This document shows positions 55,245 through 63,877 of a stretch of DNA of 64,000 nucleotides, one piece after another (positions within the stretch are counted from its first letter, which is position 1; every line of letters starts with the position of its first letter). Origin of the DNA: Rhodoferax sp. (lineage in GTDB: Bacteria > Pseudomonadota > Gammaproteobacteria > Burkholderiales > Burkholderiaceae_C); the NCBI RefSeq assembly GCF_028689295.1, contig NZ_JAQTWL010000016.1, forward strand, positions 19,846-83,845, in the 5' to 3' direction. The translations under genes were made by a program, and so were the position numbers. The notes below the pieces were generated by a model. The model was given only the letters and a program-made list of their open reading frames with translations, searched no databases and had not been told where the DNA came from.

Positions 55245-56615
55245 ATGAGCCAGCAAACCAAGTACCTTTTGAACGAAAACCAGATGCCCAAGTTCTGGTA
55301 CAACCTGCAGGCCGACCTGCCCAAGCCCTTGCCCCCGGTGTTGCACCCCGGCACCATGAAGCCGGTGGGGCCGGATGACTTGGCGCCGCTGTTCCCGATG
55401 GCCCTGATCATGCAAGAGGTGAGCCTGGAGCGCGAGATTGAAATCCCCGAGCCGGTGCGCGAAGTGTTTCAACTGTGGCGCCCAGCCCCCCTGTTTCGCG
55501 CCCATCGCCTGGAAAAAGCGCTGGGCACGCCGGCCAAAATTTATTACAAATACGAAGGCGGCAGCCCGGCCGGCAGCCACAAGCCCAACACCGCGGTGCC
55601 GCAGGCTTTTTTCAACAAGGAGGCCGGCATCAAGCGCCTGGTGACCGAAACCGGGGCCGGCCAGTGGGGCACCTCGCTGGCATTTGCCGGCCAGATTTAC
55701 GGTCTGGAAGTCGAGGTGTTTCAGGTGCGTGTGTCCTACGACCAGAAGCCCTACCGCCGCGCTGTCATGGAAACCTATGGCGCGCGCTGTTTTGCCTCGC
55801 CTTCCACCGAGACCGCTTATGGCCGCTCGGTGCTGGCCAAGCGCCCCGATCACCCCGGCAGCCTGGGCATTGCCATCTCGGAAGCGGTGGAACTGGCCGT
55901 GCAGCGCGACGACACCAAATACGCGCTGGGCTCGGTGCTCAACCATGTGCTGCTGCACCAGACCATCATTGGCCAGGAAGCCATGCTGCAGATGGAAATG
56001 GCCGACGCCTGGCCCGACGTGGTGGTGGGCTGCACCGGTGGCGGCTCCAACTTTGCCGGCATCGCCTTCCCGTTCATTGGCCACGGCCTGCGCGGTGGCC
56101 CCAAGCCGCGCATTGTGGCGGTCGAGCCGGCGGCCTGCCCGTCGCTGACGCGCGGCAAATATGCCTACGACTTCGGCGACACCGGCCACATGACGCCGCT
56201 GACCAAAATGCACACCCTGGGCAGCCAGTTCACGCCGCCCGGTTTTCACGCCGGCGGCCTGCGCTACCACGGCATGGCGCCGATGGTGTCGCACGTCAAG
56301 CAACTGGGCCTGCTGGAAGCCGTGTCATACAACCAGGTCGAGTGTTTCGAGGCAGGCGTGCTGTTCGCCCGAAACGAGGGCATCGTGCCCGCCCCGGAAG
56401 CCAACCACGCCATCAAGGGCGCCATTGTCGAGGCGCTGCGCTGCAAGGCCGAGGGCAAGGCCGAGACCATTTTGTTCAACCTTTGCGGCCACGGCCACTT
56501 CGACATGACCTCGTACCAGAAGTACTTTGCCGGTGAACTGACCGACGAGCACTACGACGAGGCCGAACTGGCCATGGCGCTGGCGGGGCTGCCCAGCGTG
56601 CCGGAGCCTGCGTGA
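55245..56615 (+). CDS. trpB2: Tryptophan synthase beta-like protein TrpB2
   Basis: A 456-residue PLP enzyme of the TrpB2 group, longer than classical TrpB (~400). The PLP lysine is in GGSPAGSHKPNTAVPQAFF, the phosphate loop in GCTGGGSNFAGIAFP, and the active-site region TETGAGQWGTSLAFA is intact. TrpB2 enzymes lack tight TrpA pairing and can use free indole or phosphoserine, so indole salvage is likely. No trpA is adjacent. A ribosome-binding site (TCAGGAGCCGAT) precedes the start. Confidence 0.92.
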   Translation: MSQQTKYLLNENQMPKFWYNLQADLPKPLPPVLHPGTMKPVGPDDLAPLFPMALIMQEVSLEREIEIPEPVREVFQLWRPAPLFRAHRLEKALGTPAKIYYKYEGGSPAGSHKPNTAVPQAFFNKEAGIKRLVTETGAGQWGTSLAFAGQIYGLEVEVFQVRVSYDQKPYRRAVMETYGARCFASPSTETAYGRSVLAKRPDHPGSLGIAISEAVELAVQRDDTKYALGSVLNHVLLHQTIIGQEAMLQMEMADAWPDVVVGCTGGGSNFAGIAFPFIGHGLRGGPKPRIVAVEPAACPSLTRGKYAYDFGDTGHMTPLTKMHTLGSQFTPPGFHAGGLRYHGMAPMVSHVKQLGLLEAVSYNQVECFEAGVLFARNEGIVPAPEANHAIKGAIVEALRCKAEGKAETILFNLCGHGHFDMTSYQKYFAGELTDEHYDEAELAMALAGLPSVPEPA

Positions 56616-57125
56616 GGTAAGGATTGTCGATAACGTTGAACTGACGCTGATTTTGTTCAGTTGCTAAAGGTGATTGAACTGCTTGGTGATCGATGTCGGT
56701 TGTGGTGAACTTTCCGGCCTGAATGCCGGATTTGCGTGTCGTTGGGATGCTGTGTGTGGGTGGCACTTGACGACTAATTGCGGGTGCTCATGGGTGGCAG
56801 CTTTCGGGCAGCAGAAAGATTTTCACTGCCGAGGTTCCATAAAGCCGTCATTCAATTGGCGGCGTCCGATCCGCATTGCTGACATTGGCCGCGGGCAACT
56901 CTGAGACAGGACTACAGCGATTCCAGTCTAAGAGAATTGCGATCTGCCTGCTCGGTAGCAGTCGCTGGCAAATAGGATTCGACCGGCCGCTTTGTGGCGA
57001 CCGTTTCGTCAAAGTGGGCACCCGCCATCGACCAGTTGCAGTCGCACACGAATGACTGCAATGTAGAGATCCAATTCATTGAATCTTGAGCCGTGCAAAA
57101 CGAAATCCATTTGACGTCCAACTAA
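56616..57125. other. Gene-free, apparently decayed boundary region before the defence island
   Basis: 510 bases between trpB2 and qatD. Short open frames on either strand have no protein-like features or ribosome-binding sites. There is only a weak 6-base inverted repeat (AACTGA 56639, TCAGTT 56657) after trpB2, too short to call a terminator. A 12-base sequence GCTTTCGGGCAG (56800-56811) also occurs at 63831-63842 on the far side of the island. The stretch may be relics of transferred DNA. Confidence 0.5.
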
Positions 57126-57893
57126 TTACATCCCATCACCACTAGGCAACAAAATCCTTCGAACGTTATCCCTCACTGCAGCGGCAATCGAAGAGGATGT
57201 GGTTTGATGGATACGTGCCACCCCTTCCAGAACCAGAGTTACATCAGAAGGCTTCGAAGGACGATCACCTGTCTTTGTGAATGGTCCATCGGTTTCGGTC
57301 AGCAATCTATCAAGGGGGAGGGACGCAACAAGTGACGCATGTCGCTCATTCATTAACATCACTGCGTTGACCGAGAAATAGCAGCCCAAGTCGAGCGCAC
57401 GCTTTGCCTCTCCCTTAGTGCCTGTGAACCAATGAAGCACGACCTTGCCTTTTGCGGATGGCAAGTAAGCTTCGATATGATCCAGCACAGCTTTCACAGC
57501 CCGGATACTGTGAACCGTAACGACTTTGTCTCCTGTATCCGCACAGCGCTGTAAGACATGCTGAAAGGCTCGTTTTTGCAGATCAAATGACCTGTAGTAG
57601 CGCGGCCCGGCGTCGAGACCAACTTCACCGATGTAGCGGGTCTCTGAAAGATACCGATCCCAAAGATCAAGCTCGTGCGCTCGCTCAGCTACCAACTGAG
57701 GGTGTAGTCCAAGCGCCGCCCGGACGTGTCGCGTGCGTTGCGCCAACTCATGATTGCGTGGCCAAGCCCTCGGCGTTGTCGTCACAGCAAGCGTAAACAC
57801 ACCAGCATCCTCCGATTCCTGAACCGCAGCCTGATGATTCGGGTATAGATCCAGATGGCAGTGGAAGTCCACCAAACCATTTGTCGCGATCAT
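57126..57893 (-). CDS. qatD: QatD, TatD-family nuclease of the Qat defence system
   Basis: A 255-residue TatD-type metal-dependent hydrolase. The metal ligands are in place: VDFHCHLDLYP at the start, RYIGEVGLDAG, VVTVHSIRA, VVLHWFTGT and the aspartate in LTETDGPF. It is the last gene of the Qat operon and would cut DNA as effector or processing enzyme; its role in defence is known to be needed but the mechanism is unclear to me. I chose the ATG at 57893, which has GGAGG eight bases upstream; the GTG at 57905 is an alternative. It begins 13 bases after the qatC stop. GC content looks lower than in the flanking chromosome. Confidence 0.9.
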   Translation of the reverse strand: MIATNGLVDFHCHLDLYPNHQAAVQESEDAGVFTLAVTTTPRAWPRNHELAQRTRHVRAALGLHPQLVAERAHELDLWDRYLSETRYIGEVGLDAGPRYYRSFDLQKRAFQHVLQRCADTGDKVVTVHSIRAVKAVLDHIEAYLPSAKGKVVLHWFTGTKGEAKRALDLGCYFSVNAVMLMNERHASLVASLPLDRLLTETDGPFTKTGDRPSKPSDVTLVLEGVARIHQTTSSSIAAAVRDNVRRILLPSGDGM

Positions 57894-57906
57894 GTATGCC
57901 TCCACA

Positions 57907-59274
57907 TTAGCTAGGTCTCGTGCTCACGCCATCGATCAGGCGCGCAACTTCGTCAAGGCCACGCCGATAAACATCCGCCAGTTGATCCAGCCTCGCGACT
58001 TCGTCCGCAAGCGACCCTGGTTTGTGGATGAGGAGATTCGCGAAGCCTGGGTGTCCAAGCAAACGCGCGATCGCATACTGAAAAGAGCGCACCTGCTTTC
58101 CTGTCGACTCACGGGTGTCCAGTATTTGGGCGCGAAGGTCGGACACTGTGTATGTCGTCTCGTCTTTACCGGCTCCCCACGCGCTATCCAAAGCAGCGCG
58201 CCGAATCAGGCAGGGGAGACAATATCCGCAGTGCTCGATCCCAAGGCCGTGCCATCGCCCTTTGGTTGGGGATGAGCACGACAAGGCATCAGGTGCGAGC
58301 TTGAGCAGCAATGGCCCGTTGGCGCAACCCTTGGTCATTTCGCCTTTGGTCTTGTCCCAATACGGATTCTCGACACGGCCATCGATCCCCAGCTCTGTGA
58401 GCAGCTCGTTCCAGCGCGCCATGTAGTACGGATGCGTTGTACGGGTGCTGTTTGACCCGAGTCGCAAAGGATCTAGCGGCACATTCAATGCGATCAAACC
58501 ATTCTCGGGCACCCTCAGCACGAAGCCATTGCCAAGCCCTGTGCCAGCGAATACGCCCAGGGCAAAGAACAAGAACGACCTACCTCTCGTGCTGTTTTCC
58601 GAGCCGACATCCTTTACCAAGCCTTTATCGAACGTCATGCCGACGCGCAATCGGTCGAATGCCGAGTTTGCGTATTGCTTCTTCAGGCCCGCAAACAATT
58701 TCCCTTGCGCGTCACTTGTCGCGCCTTCGCCAAAGTGGCTCACCAATAAAGGGGTCGATCCGGCGTGAAGAAGATCGATGGCACCGATCAAGCTGTCCAG
58801 TCCCCCAGAAAACAGGCTCAGCGAATCAAACGGCGGTGTCAGCAGACTGGGCGGTGCTTGCTTCGCAATAGTCGCGAACCGGTCAGGCCGCGCCCGAAAG
58901 CCTATAGTCCATTGATCGCCCGTCAGAAAATTCAAGGCCTTCGTCAAGGTCGATGTCGCAGCACCCCAGCGCGCCGGGTCACTCACGGGAACGACCAGGC
59001 GGATTTCTCTTGTCCACGAATCCTGAGACTGTTCCGCACGGGAGATGCGCGTGTCTGCGGCGTGGACATGTGCGGCGACCACCAGCAGATCAATACCGAT
59101 CTCCGATGGGAAGACGCCCAGGGCCTTCAGACTGGTCAGTGCACCGCCGATTCCGTGGTCCAGCATCTTCTCACCAGCCACCACTTCAAGCCGGGTCAGT
59201 TGCTCGTCGGCCGCAGTGGGAATAGACGTGCGATCGTCAGGACCGAAGTTACCTGCCAACAGTTGTCGCTTCAT
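57907..59274 (-). CDS. qatC: QatC, QueC-like enzyme of the Qat defence system
   Basis: A 455-residue protein with a QueC (7-cyano-7-deazaguanine synthase) core. The ATP pyrophosphatase loop is FSGGLDSLIGAIDLL (SGGLDS at 156-161). The zinc site has CX2CX2C (GIEHCGYCLPCLIRRAAL) with an upstream cysteine in LAPDALSCSSPT. The first ~145 residues are an extra domain absent from QueC. QueC uses ATP to activate a carboxylate on a deazaguanine. In defence it may modify a protein or nucleic acid. Its ATG overlaps the qatB stop (ATGA). The family position comes from gene order and domain match. Confidence 0.92.
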   Translation of the reverse strand: MKRQLLAGNFGPDDRTSIPTAADEQLTRLEVVAGEKMLDHGIGGALTSLKALGVFPSEIGIDLLVVAAHVHAADTRISRAEQSQDSWTREIRLVVPVSDPARWGAATSTLTKALNFLTGDQWTIGFRARPDRFATIAKQAPPSLLTPPFDSLSLFSGGLDSLIGAIDLLHAGSTPLLVSHFGEGATSDAQGKLFAGLKKQYANSAFDRLRVGMTFDKGLVKDVGSENSTRGRSFLFFALGVFAGTGLGNGFVLRVPENGLIALNVPLDPLRLGSNSTRTTHPYYMARWNELLTELGIDGRVENPYWDKTKGEMTKGCANGPLLLKLAPDALSCSSPTKGRWHGLGIEHCGYCLPCLIRRAALDSAWGAGKDETTYTVSDLRAQILDTRESTGKQVRSFQYAIARLLGHPGFANLLIHKPGSLADEVARLDQLADVYRRGLDEVARLIDGVSTRPS

Positions 59275-60158
59275 TGGTTCGCCTCCGCTTCGCCGAGAGA
59301 CTGAAGAATCGCGAACGCGGACTCATACACCGTGTCCACGAAGGACTGAATGCGCTCGGGTGTCAAGTCGGGCGTTGCGGCGCGAGCTGCGGTGAGCGCA
59401 TCGCTGACCCCGCCACGGATGAAATCACGCAGCTGGGCTTCTACGCGGTGCGCTGCCTGCGCATCGGCCGGCATCGTGACCGCCTTCGTTCCGATGTCGT
59501 TGCAAATCCTCGCTTCAATCGCATGCGTCGCATACAACTCGAAAACCGTTTGCATTTGGTCCGGCGTGAACGTCGAAAGATCGGTCAAGCCTTCGGTGGT
59601 CAACTCGATGATGGTCTCAATATACGCTTCGCGCGCGATGCCTTCATCGACTGTGCCGGCCCCTGGACAGATGTAGTCGGCAAGGCCGACAAAAATCTCC
59701 GCGATGGGGCGACCTGCGAGCGCTTCAAGGTCCAACGACCGGAGCGCTTCGCGTACACCGCGCACTTGGGCATCGGCTAGAAACCCCAGCAATCTCGCCC
59801 CGGCACCTCGCGATGCACCCATGCGTTGCGCTGCCTGGCGCGCACCGCCTGATGATGTGGATACGTAGCGTGAGACCGCCCGTCCGAGATTGGCGCGATC
59901 TCCGCCACCCGAACCGGCAAAACGAGTGAAGCTGTTGCGTGCGCCGGAGAATCTACTGGGATCGGCCGCCGCAGGAATTGCTGGACGGTTCGGCGGCGCA
60001 GGTGGCGCCGCAGGGGGAGACGGTGCAGCCCCGTCTCCATTTGGTGAGACATCCGGCGGAGTTGGGGCGGGAGGCACACCCCCACCATCCCCACCCAGCC
60101 AGGAAGGCACAAGCGGTGTACCGCCACTGGGACCACCGTAGGCTGTCGACGTTCCCAT
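59271..60158 (-). CDS. qatB: QatB of the Qat defence system
   Basis: A 295-residue protein of unknown biochemical function. It opens MGTSTAYGGPSGG, followed by a long flexible stretch rich in Pro, Ala and Gly to about residue 60, then a helical domain with SFTRFAGSGGGDRANLGRAV and ICPGAGTVDEGIAREAY. No catalytic motif is visible. Position two is glycine, relevant to a possible N-terminal modification. It lies between qatA (one-base overlap, TAATG) and qatC (ATGA), as in known Qat operons. Identification rests on order, size and the N-terminal MGTS pattern. Confidence 0.82.
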   Translation of the reverse strand: MGTSTAYGGPSGGTPLVPSWLGGDGGGVPPAPTPPDVSPNGDGAAPSPPAAPPAPPNRPAIPAAADPSRFSGARNSFTRFAGSGGGDRANLGRAVSRYVSTSSGGARQAAQRMGASRGAGARLLGFLADAQVRGVREALRSLDLEALAGRPIAEIFVGLADYICPGAGTVDEGIAREAYIETIIELTTEGLTDLSTFTPDQMQTVFELYATHAIEARICNDIGTKAVTMPADAQAAHRVEAQLRDFIRGGVSDALTAARAATPDLTPERIQSFVDTVYESAFAILQSLGEAEANQ

Positions 60159-62113
60159 TAGCGAACTCCCTTTGTGTCTTTGAGCACCAGTTCTGCGGCG
60201 GCTTTGAGGCCCACATTGTTGGTGACCTTGCTCCAGTCATTCAACAGCTTCGTCAGGCGCGCGACACCATCCGTGTCTTTGATGACACCCTGCCACCCAC
60301 GAACCGCCCAGGGGCCGCATTTGCTGGTTGGCAAGCCTTCGAGGAAATCCAGCAATTTCCCTTGCAAGCCGGGCTGGGCCTTGACCAAAACGACGAGCCC
60401 ATCAACACCTGGGGGCATGGTTTCAAAAGCACCGCTGCCCATGATCTTCGTGCGTACCGCCTCGAACACCTTGTCGGCCTCGGGCTGCACGAGTTGCTTC
60501 AGTTCGGCTTCGTATGCCTGGACCGACATCTTTCCGCCGAACAACTTTTCGACCACGGCAGCGAGATGTCCGAGAACCGACACAGGACCGAAGTAGTCTT
60601 TCTTGTCCTTCGTAACAAAGAGATAAGGGCGCAGATCGACCCCCGTCAAGAACGGTTGAACGCGCGCCCAGTCGCGAATCGTCTCCGATGACTTCCATTC
60701 CACCAGCACTGCATTGTCGCCAGGCGGAGCGACCACATCACCCGGTTTGGCACCTTTTCGTTCATCCGCCGCAGGCTTGTCATCTGCTTTTGCGCTGTCC
60801 GCAGCGATGCACTTTTCCAGCGCGCCGATGTCTTCGCACAGACCGTTCACATGAACCGCCGAAACGAAGGCGATTTGTTCAAACAGCCTGGGGATGAATC
60901 GTTCGGCCAGCATCAGCTTCGCCAGCACCGGCAAGCTGATGTCCGCGCCAAACCCGCGCGCCGTTGCCGTGCGCTCCCGAAGCAACAGCGTATTCAGGAA
61001 CCGCTTAATCTGACGCGGGTTGCCCTTGGTGCCGCTCGCCAGGATCGGACCGATCTGATCACTGAGCGCAAGCGCGTTGTGGGTCTTGTCGGCCTTTGCC
61101 CCGAGTGCGGCCTTGACCGTTGCGGCATCGAGACCGGCGCTCTCCCAAGGTCTTTTGAGGCGTTCACGCGCCACACCAATGAGCTTCGCGTAGCTCTCGT
61201 CATCGTCACCAATTTCGGCCCCCGTCAGCAGCAGCGTGACATAGATGCGAGTCTCTGTTTCGCCCAACGCCGGGATGCGGAACGGCACCTGGATGAGTTT
61301 TTCCAGATAGTTCCGCGCGTAGTCTCGCGGCCCGGTGGTTTCGGGTAAATCGGGAAAATGCTTGCGTACCGCGTACTCGATCATCGCCTCGTCGGCGGCA
61401 ACGACGAAGGCTGTGCGCGCGGTGAAGACGAACAGCCGGATTGCTTCGAGTGTCTCGATGGCCGTATCCGGCAAGCATCGGTCGAGGTCATCAATCAACA
61501 CGATGAGCTGCTTGATGCCCGCATCTTTCAAGAGCCTGTCGAACGCCTTGCGAAAGGCTTCAACCTCCTCCGGCACGTTCCTGGTTTCGCCCGGCTTCAA
61601 TATCGACTTCACACCGTCGATTGCGGCGGTGAGGTTTTCTTTCGTCGCGACTTTGCTTGGGTCCGCGAACAGCCCTTCGAGAGTTCCGACGACAGCGCTG
61701 ATCTGGTCCGACGTCGGAACGCCGGTGAATGCGGTCACTGCCAAGCCACCCGTCCTCTTCGCAACTTTTAGCCAGTCGATGCGATTGAAGACATCCTTGA
61801 CCGTCCCTGCAGCCTTCGTCATTGCCGGGCGCTTCTCCACGAGACCTGTGACGATGCCCTCGATCAACGCGATCTTGGCGTCTTCGAAACCCTGGAAGCG
61901 CCAGCCATTGAACTTGAGGCAGAGCACGTCATCGTCGCCCGCGAATCCCGCTTCGATCATCTCCAGGACACTGGACTTCCCGGCGCCCCAGTCGCCGTGG
62001 ACACCGATCGTGACGGGGTGATCCGGCTTCTCGCGCAACAGCCCGATGATCGTCGTCGCAATCGCTTCGTTGTTGAGCAAATCAACTTTGGTTTCGTTGT
62101 CAGTCAATATCAT
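60158..62113 (-). CDS. qatA: QatA, KAP-family P-loop ATPase of the Qat defence system
   Basis: A 651-residue KAP-type NTPase. Walker A is GVHGDWGAGKSSVLEMI (GDWGAGKSS 40-48), Walker B is QLIVLIDDLDRCLPDTA (about 202-217), and an LFVFTARTAFVVAADEAMIE sensor stretch follows. The gap between the motifs carries hydrophobic segments (TGGLAVTAFTG) but no clear transmembrane pair. It probably drives the Qat complex. The ATG at 62113 has GGGAGGG upstream on the message. It is the first gene of the operon, 105 bases after the DUF2235 gene. Two palindromes lie in that gap. Confidence 0.92.
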   Translation of the reverse strand: MILTDNETKVDLLNNEAIATTIIGLLREKPDHPVTIGVHGDWGAGKSSVLEMIEAGFAGDDDVLCLKFNGWRFQGFEDAKIALIEGIVTGLVEKRPAMTKAAGTVKDVFNRIDWLKVAKRTGGLAVTAFTGVPTSDQISAVVGTLEGLFADPSKVATKENLTAAIDGVKSILKPGETRNVPEEVEAFRKAFDRLLKDAGIKQLIVLIDDLDRCLPDTAIETLEAIRLFVFTARTAFVVAADEAMIEYAVRKHFPDLPETTGPRDYARNYLEKLIQVPFRIPALGETETRIYVTLLLTGAEIGDDDESYAKLIGVARERLKRPWESAGLDAATVKAALGAKADKTHNALALSDQIGPILASGTKGNPRQIKRFLNTLLLRERTATARGFGADISLPVLAKLMLAERFIPRLFEQIAFVSAVHVNGLCEDIGALEKCIAADSAKADDKPAADERKGAKPGDVVAPPGDNAVLVEWKSSETIRDWARVQPFLTGVDLRPYLFVTKDKKDYFGPVSVLGHLAAVVEKLFGGKMSVQAYEAELKQLVQPEADKVFEAVRTKIMGSGAFETMPPGVDGLVVLVKAQPGLQGKLLDFLEGLPTSKCGPWAVRGWQGVIKDTDGVARLTKLLNDWSKVTNNVGLKAAAELVLKDTKGVR

Positions 62114-62127
62114 AAGATCCCTCCCTG

Positions 62128-62139
62128 TAACGCGCGTTA
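62128..62139 (-). promoter_or_regulatory. Perfect 12-base palindrome in front of qatA
   Basis: TAACGCGCGTTA (62128-62139) is self-complementary, 15 bases before the qatA start codon and just upstream of its ribosome-binding site. It could be a repressor site, but no regulator gene is visible in the window. Confidence 0.45.
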
Positions 62140-62158
62140 TTCTTCTCGCATAGTATCC

Positions 62159-62186
62159 GACACATCGCTGTGAATCGCAATGTGTC
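62159..62186 (-). promoter_or_regulatory. Inverted repeat upstream of qatA, possible operator or hairpin
   Basis: GACACATCGC (62159-62168) and GCAATGTGTC (62177-62186) pair at nine of ten positions around an 8-base loop. On the minus strand a TACTAT -10-like sequence lies just downstream. No T-run follows, so a terminator for the DUF2235 gene is less likely. Confidence 0.5.
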
Positions 62187-62218
62187 CTTTCGCAATTGCG
62201 CGTTTAGCAGCGGGACCT

Positions 62219-63643
62219 TTAGGTCGATGCCTCGGGGTCGTGTTTGAAGAATTGGGCCAGCTTCGTGTGGCTGGATAGATTGGTGGGGCGGTATTCCCGG
62301 TCTAGGCCATGGTGAAGGACGTTTGGCAGGGCAAACCGCGCTAGGACTGTGTGATGTAACGGCGCCTGTACATCTACTTCACGCAGCTTTTCGGCCAAAA
62401 GATGGCTGAGCCAGGGATAAGAGTCGCGCATGCTCTCTACCTCGCTGTGTTGCATGCCTTTGGCGTCCGGGAAGATGTGCAACCTAGACCGGTCAACCTG
62501 AAGTGGGTGGGGTAAGCCACTGGCCTGCTCGACCATCCATTGCAGCGAGATGTCCGAGAGGCGCGACTCGTCCTCGGGATAGCTGCCGCCTATGTCTGAG
62601 TGGTTACCTGCGAACCAGACCTGCTGCAACCATTCCGGCTCGCCTGGCCGCGCCGGCCAGTCTCCGGGGGTAGCCCAGGGAACGCGGGCGAAGTCCTTGC
62701 GCGTTTCGTCGATGGATAGCGCGTGGCGGGCGTATCGCACCCGCATGTTCAGCGAGTTGTCGTAAAAGCGGAAGCGCCAGGCCGCGAGGTGCCAACGTAA
62801 GTCGCCCTTGTTGGGAAAATCGTGGATCGTCTTGAAGCTGGACTTCAAGTAGTCGGCTGCCAGCGCGATCACGATGGCGACAACGAAGGTCCCGAAGACC
62901 GGCCAGAAATTGAACCAGGGCAGCATGGAAACCATGCCTGCGGCCACTGCGGTGATCAATCCGACAAAGGAGACCAAGCCCAGGAACATGAGGAGTCGGC
63001 GCGATCCGGGAGCACCCAGCGCAGCCACCGTGTCGAAGACGCCGATGAAATATGGCACCACGTTGGACTCGCCGACGTCGTTTTCGCTGCCGTATTTGGC
63101 TCGGAAGCGGCGGGCCTTTTCCATGCGCTCTTCCCTATGCTCGGGCTTGTCGCTGCCCGAACCGTGCTCGTAGACTTGGGAGACCGCCTCATCGGCGATC
63201 TTGCGCAGGCCCTTGCCGAAGCGGGGCAATGAACTACCGTCCTCGGCGTGCGTGGGTAAGCCGCACAGGGACATAACGCCGCCCACGCACCGAGCGGTGT
63301 AGGCGCCACGGCTGAAGCCGAAGAGGAAGATGCGATCGCCGGGCTCGTAGTGCTTGAGAATCGCCTCGTAGCAATCGGTGATGTTGCGGCTGATGCCCGT
63401 GCCCGTGGCACCGCTCCATATCTTACGGAACATCTGCACCGGCCTGAATGGGATCTTGCCCTCATCGTTTTCAGTGCCCAAGCCCGCGTCGTAGAACGCG
63501 ATCTGCTCCGTCGGATTGATCGGACTTTCTGAGCCAGTGCGGGATGCCCGAAACAGCTTGTAGATGTTGCTCAGGTTCTGGTCCGGTCTGAGGCCGCCGG
63601 CTTGGCCGGTGCCGTCCGAGAAGATGATGATGTTCTTAGGCAT
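62219..63643 (-). CDS. DUF2235 alpha/beta-hydrolase with two membrane segments, upstream of Qat
   Basis: A 474-residue protein of the DUF2235 family (Tle1-like alpha/beta hydrolases). It starts PKNIIIFSDGTGQAGG. The nucleophile elbow is IFLFGFSRGAYTARCV (S111), the acid is probably D204 in YFIGVFDTVAALG, and the histidine H348 in WFAGNHSDIGGSY. Between the acid and the histidine two hydrophobic helices (about 216-238 and 244-266) would anchor it in the membrane. Several relatives hydrolyse phospholipids. The start at 63643 has a strong site, AAAGGAGG. It lies in the same direction as qatA, 105 bases upstream, and might be an accessory gene or an independent defence gene. Confidence 0.8.
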   Translation of the reverse strand: MPKNIIIFSDGTGQAGGLRPDQNLSNIYKLFRASRTGSESPINPTEQIAFYDAGLGTENDEGKIPFRPVQMFRKIWSGATGTGISRNITDCYEAILKHYEPGDRIFLFGFSRGAYTARCVGGVMSLCGLPTHAEDGSSLPRFGKGLRKIADEAVSQVYEHGSGSDKPEHREERMEKARRFRAKYGSENDVGESNVVPYFIGVFDTVAALGAPGSRRLLMFLGLVSFVGLITAVAAGMVSMLPWFNFWPVFGTFVVAIVIALAADYLKSSFKTIHDFPNKGDLRWHLAAWRFRFYDNSLNMRVRYARHALSIDETRKDFARVPWATPGDWPARPGEPEWLQQVWFAGNHSDIGGSYPEDESRLSDISLQWMVEQASGLPHPLQVDRSRLHIFPDAKGMQHSEVESMRDSYPWLSHLLAEKLREVDVQAPLHHTVLARFALPNVLHHGLDREYRPTNLSSHTKLAQFFKHDPEAST

Positions 63644-63877
63644 TTTCTTTTCCTCCTTTAGATCGCGCTACCGCGCGCAGACAAAAAAATTGCTCAAACT
63701 TGCCCGGCCATTGTCAGCTATGGGGGATATGTCACCAATGTCCATTTCTGGTAGAAACATTCCGGCCACTTTGAGATTCACGGCACCTAATAGCGGTCGT
63801 CAGGGGTTGTCGGGTGGAATTTGAATAGCGGCTTTCGGGCAGTGTTTTCGACTAAGCGAATGACCGGATTGGGCCTT
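63644..63877. other. Intergenic region between the DUF2235 gene and the IS30-type element
   Basis: 234 bases containing the ribosome-binding site of the DUF2235 gene, a small CGCGC/GCGCG inverted repeat near 63664-63678, and the GCTTTCGGGCAG motif (63831-63842) shared with the left side of the island. I see no gene. Confidence 0.5.

Noticed and set aside
56674..57121. Two small open frames (56674-56904 plus, 56912-57121 minus) before qatD
   Set aside because: No recognisable domain, no ribosome-binding sites and poor coding character; described as a gene-free stretch.
62159..62186. Rho-independent terminator after the DUF2235 gene
   Set aside because: The hairpin is present but no run of T follows it in the direction of transcription.
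56800..63842. GCTTTCGGGCAG at 56800 and 63831 as direct repeats (attachment sites) of a mobile island
   Set aside because: Twelve bases with no integrase gene or tRNA nearby is too little to claim att sites; kept only as an observation.
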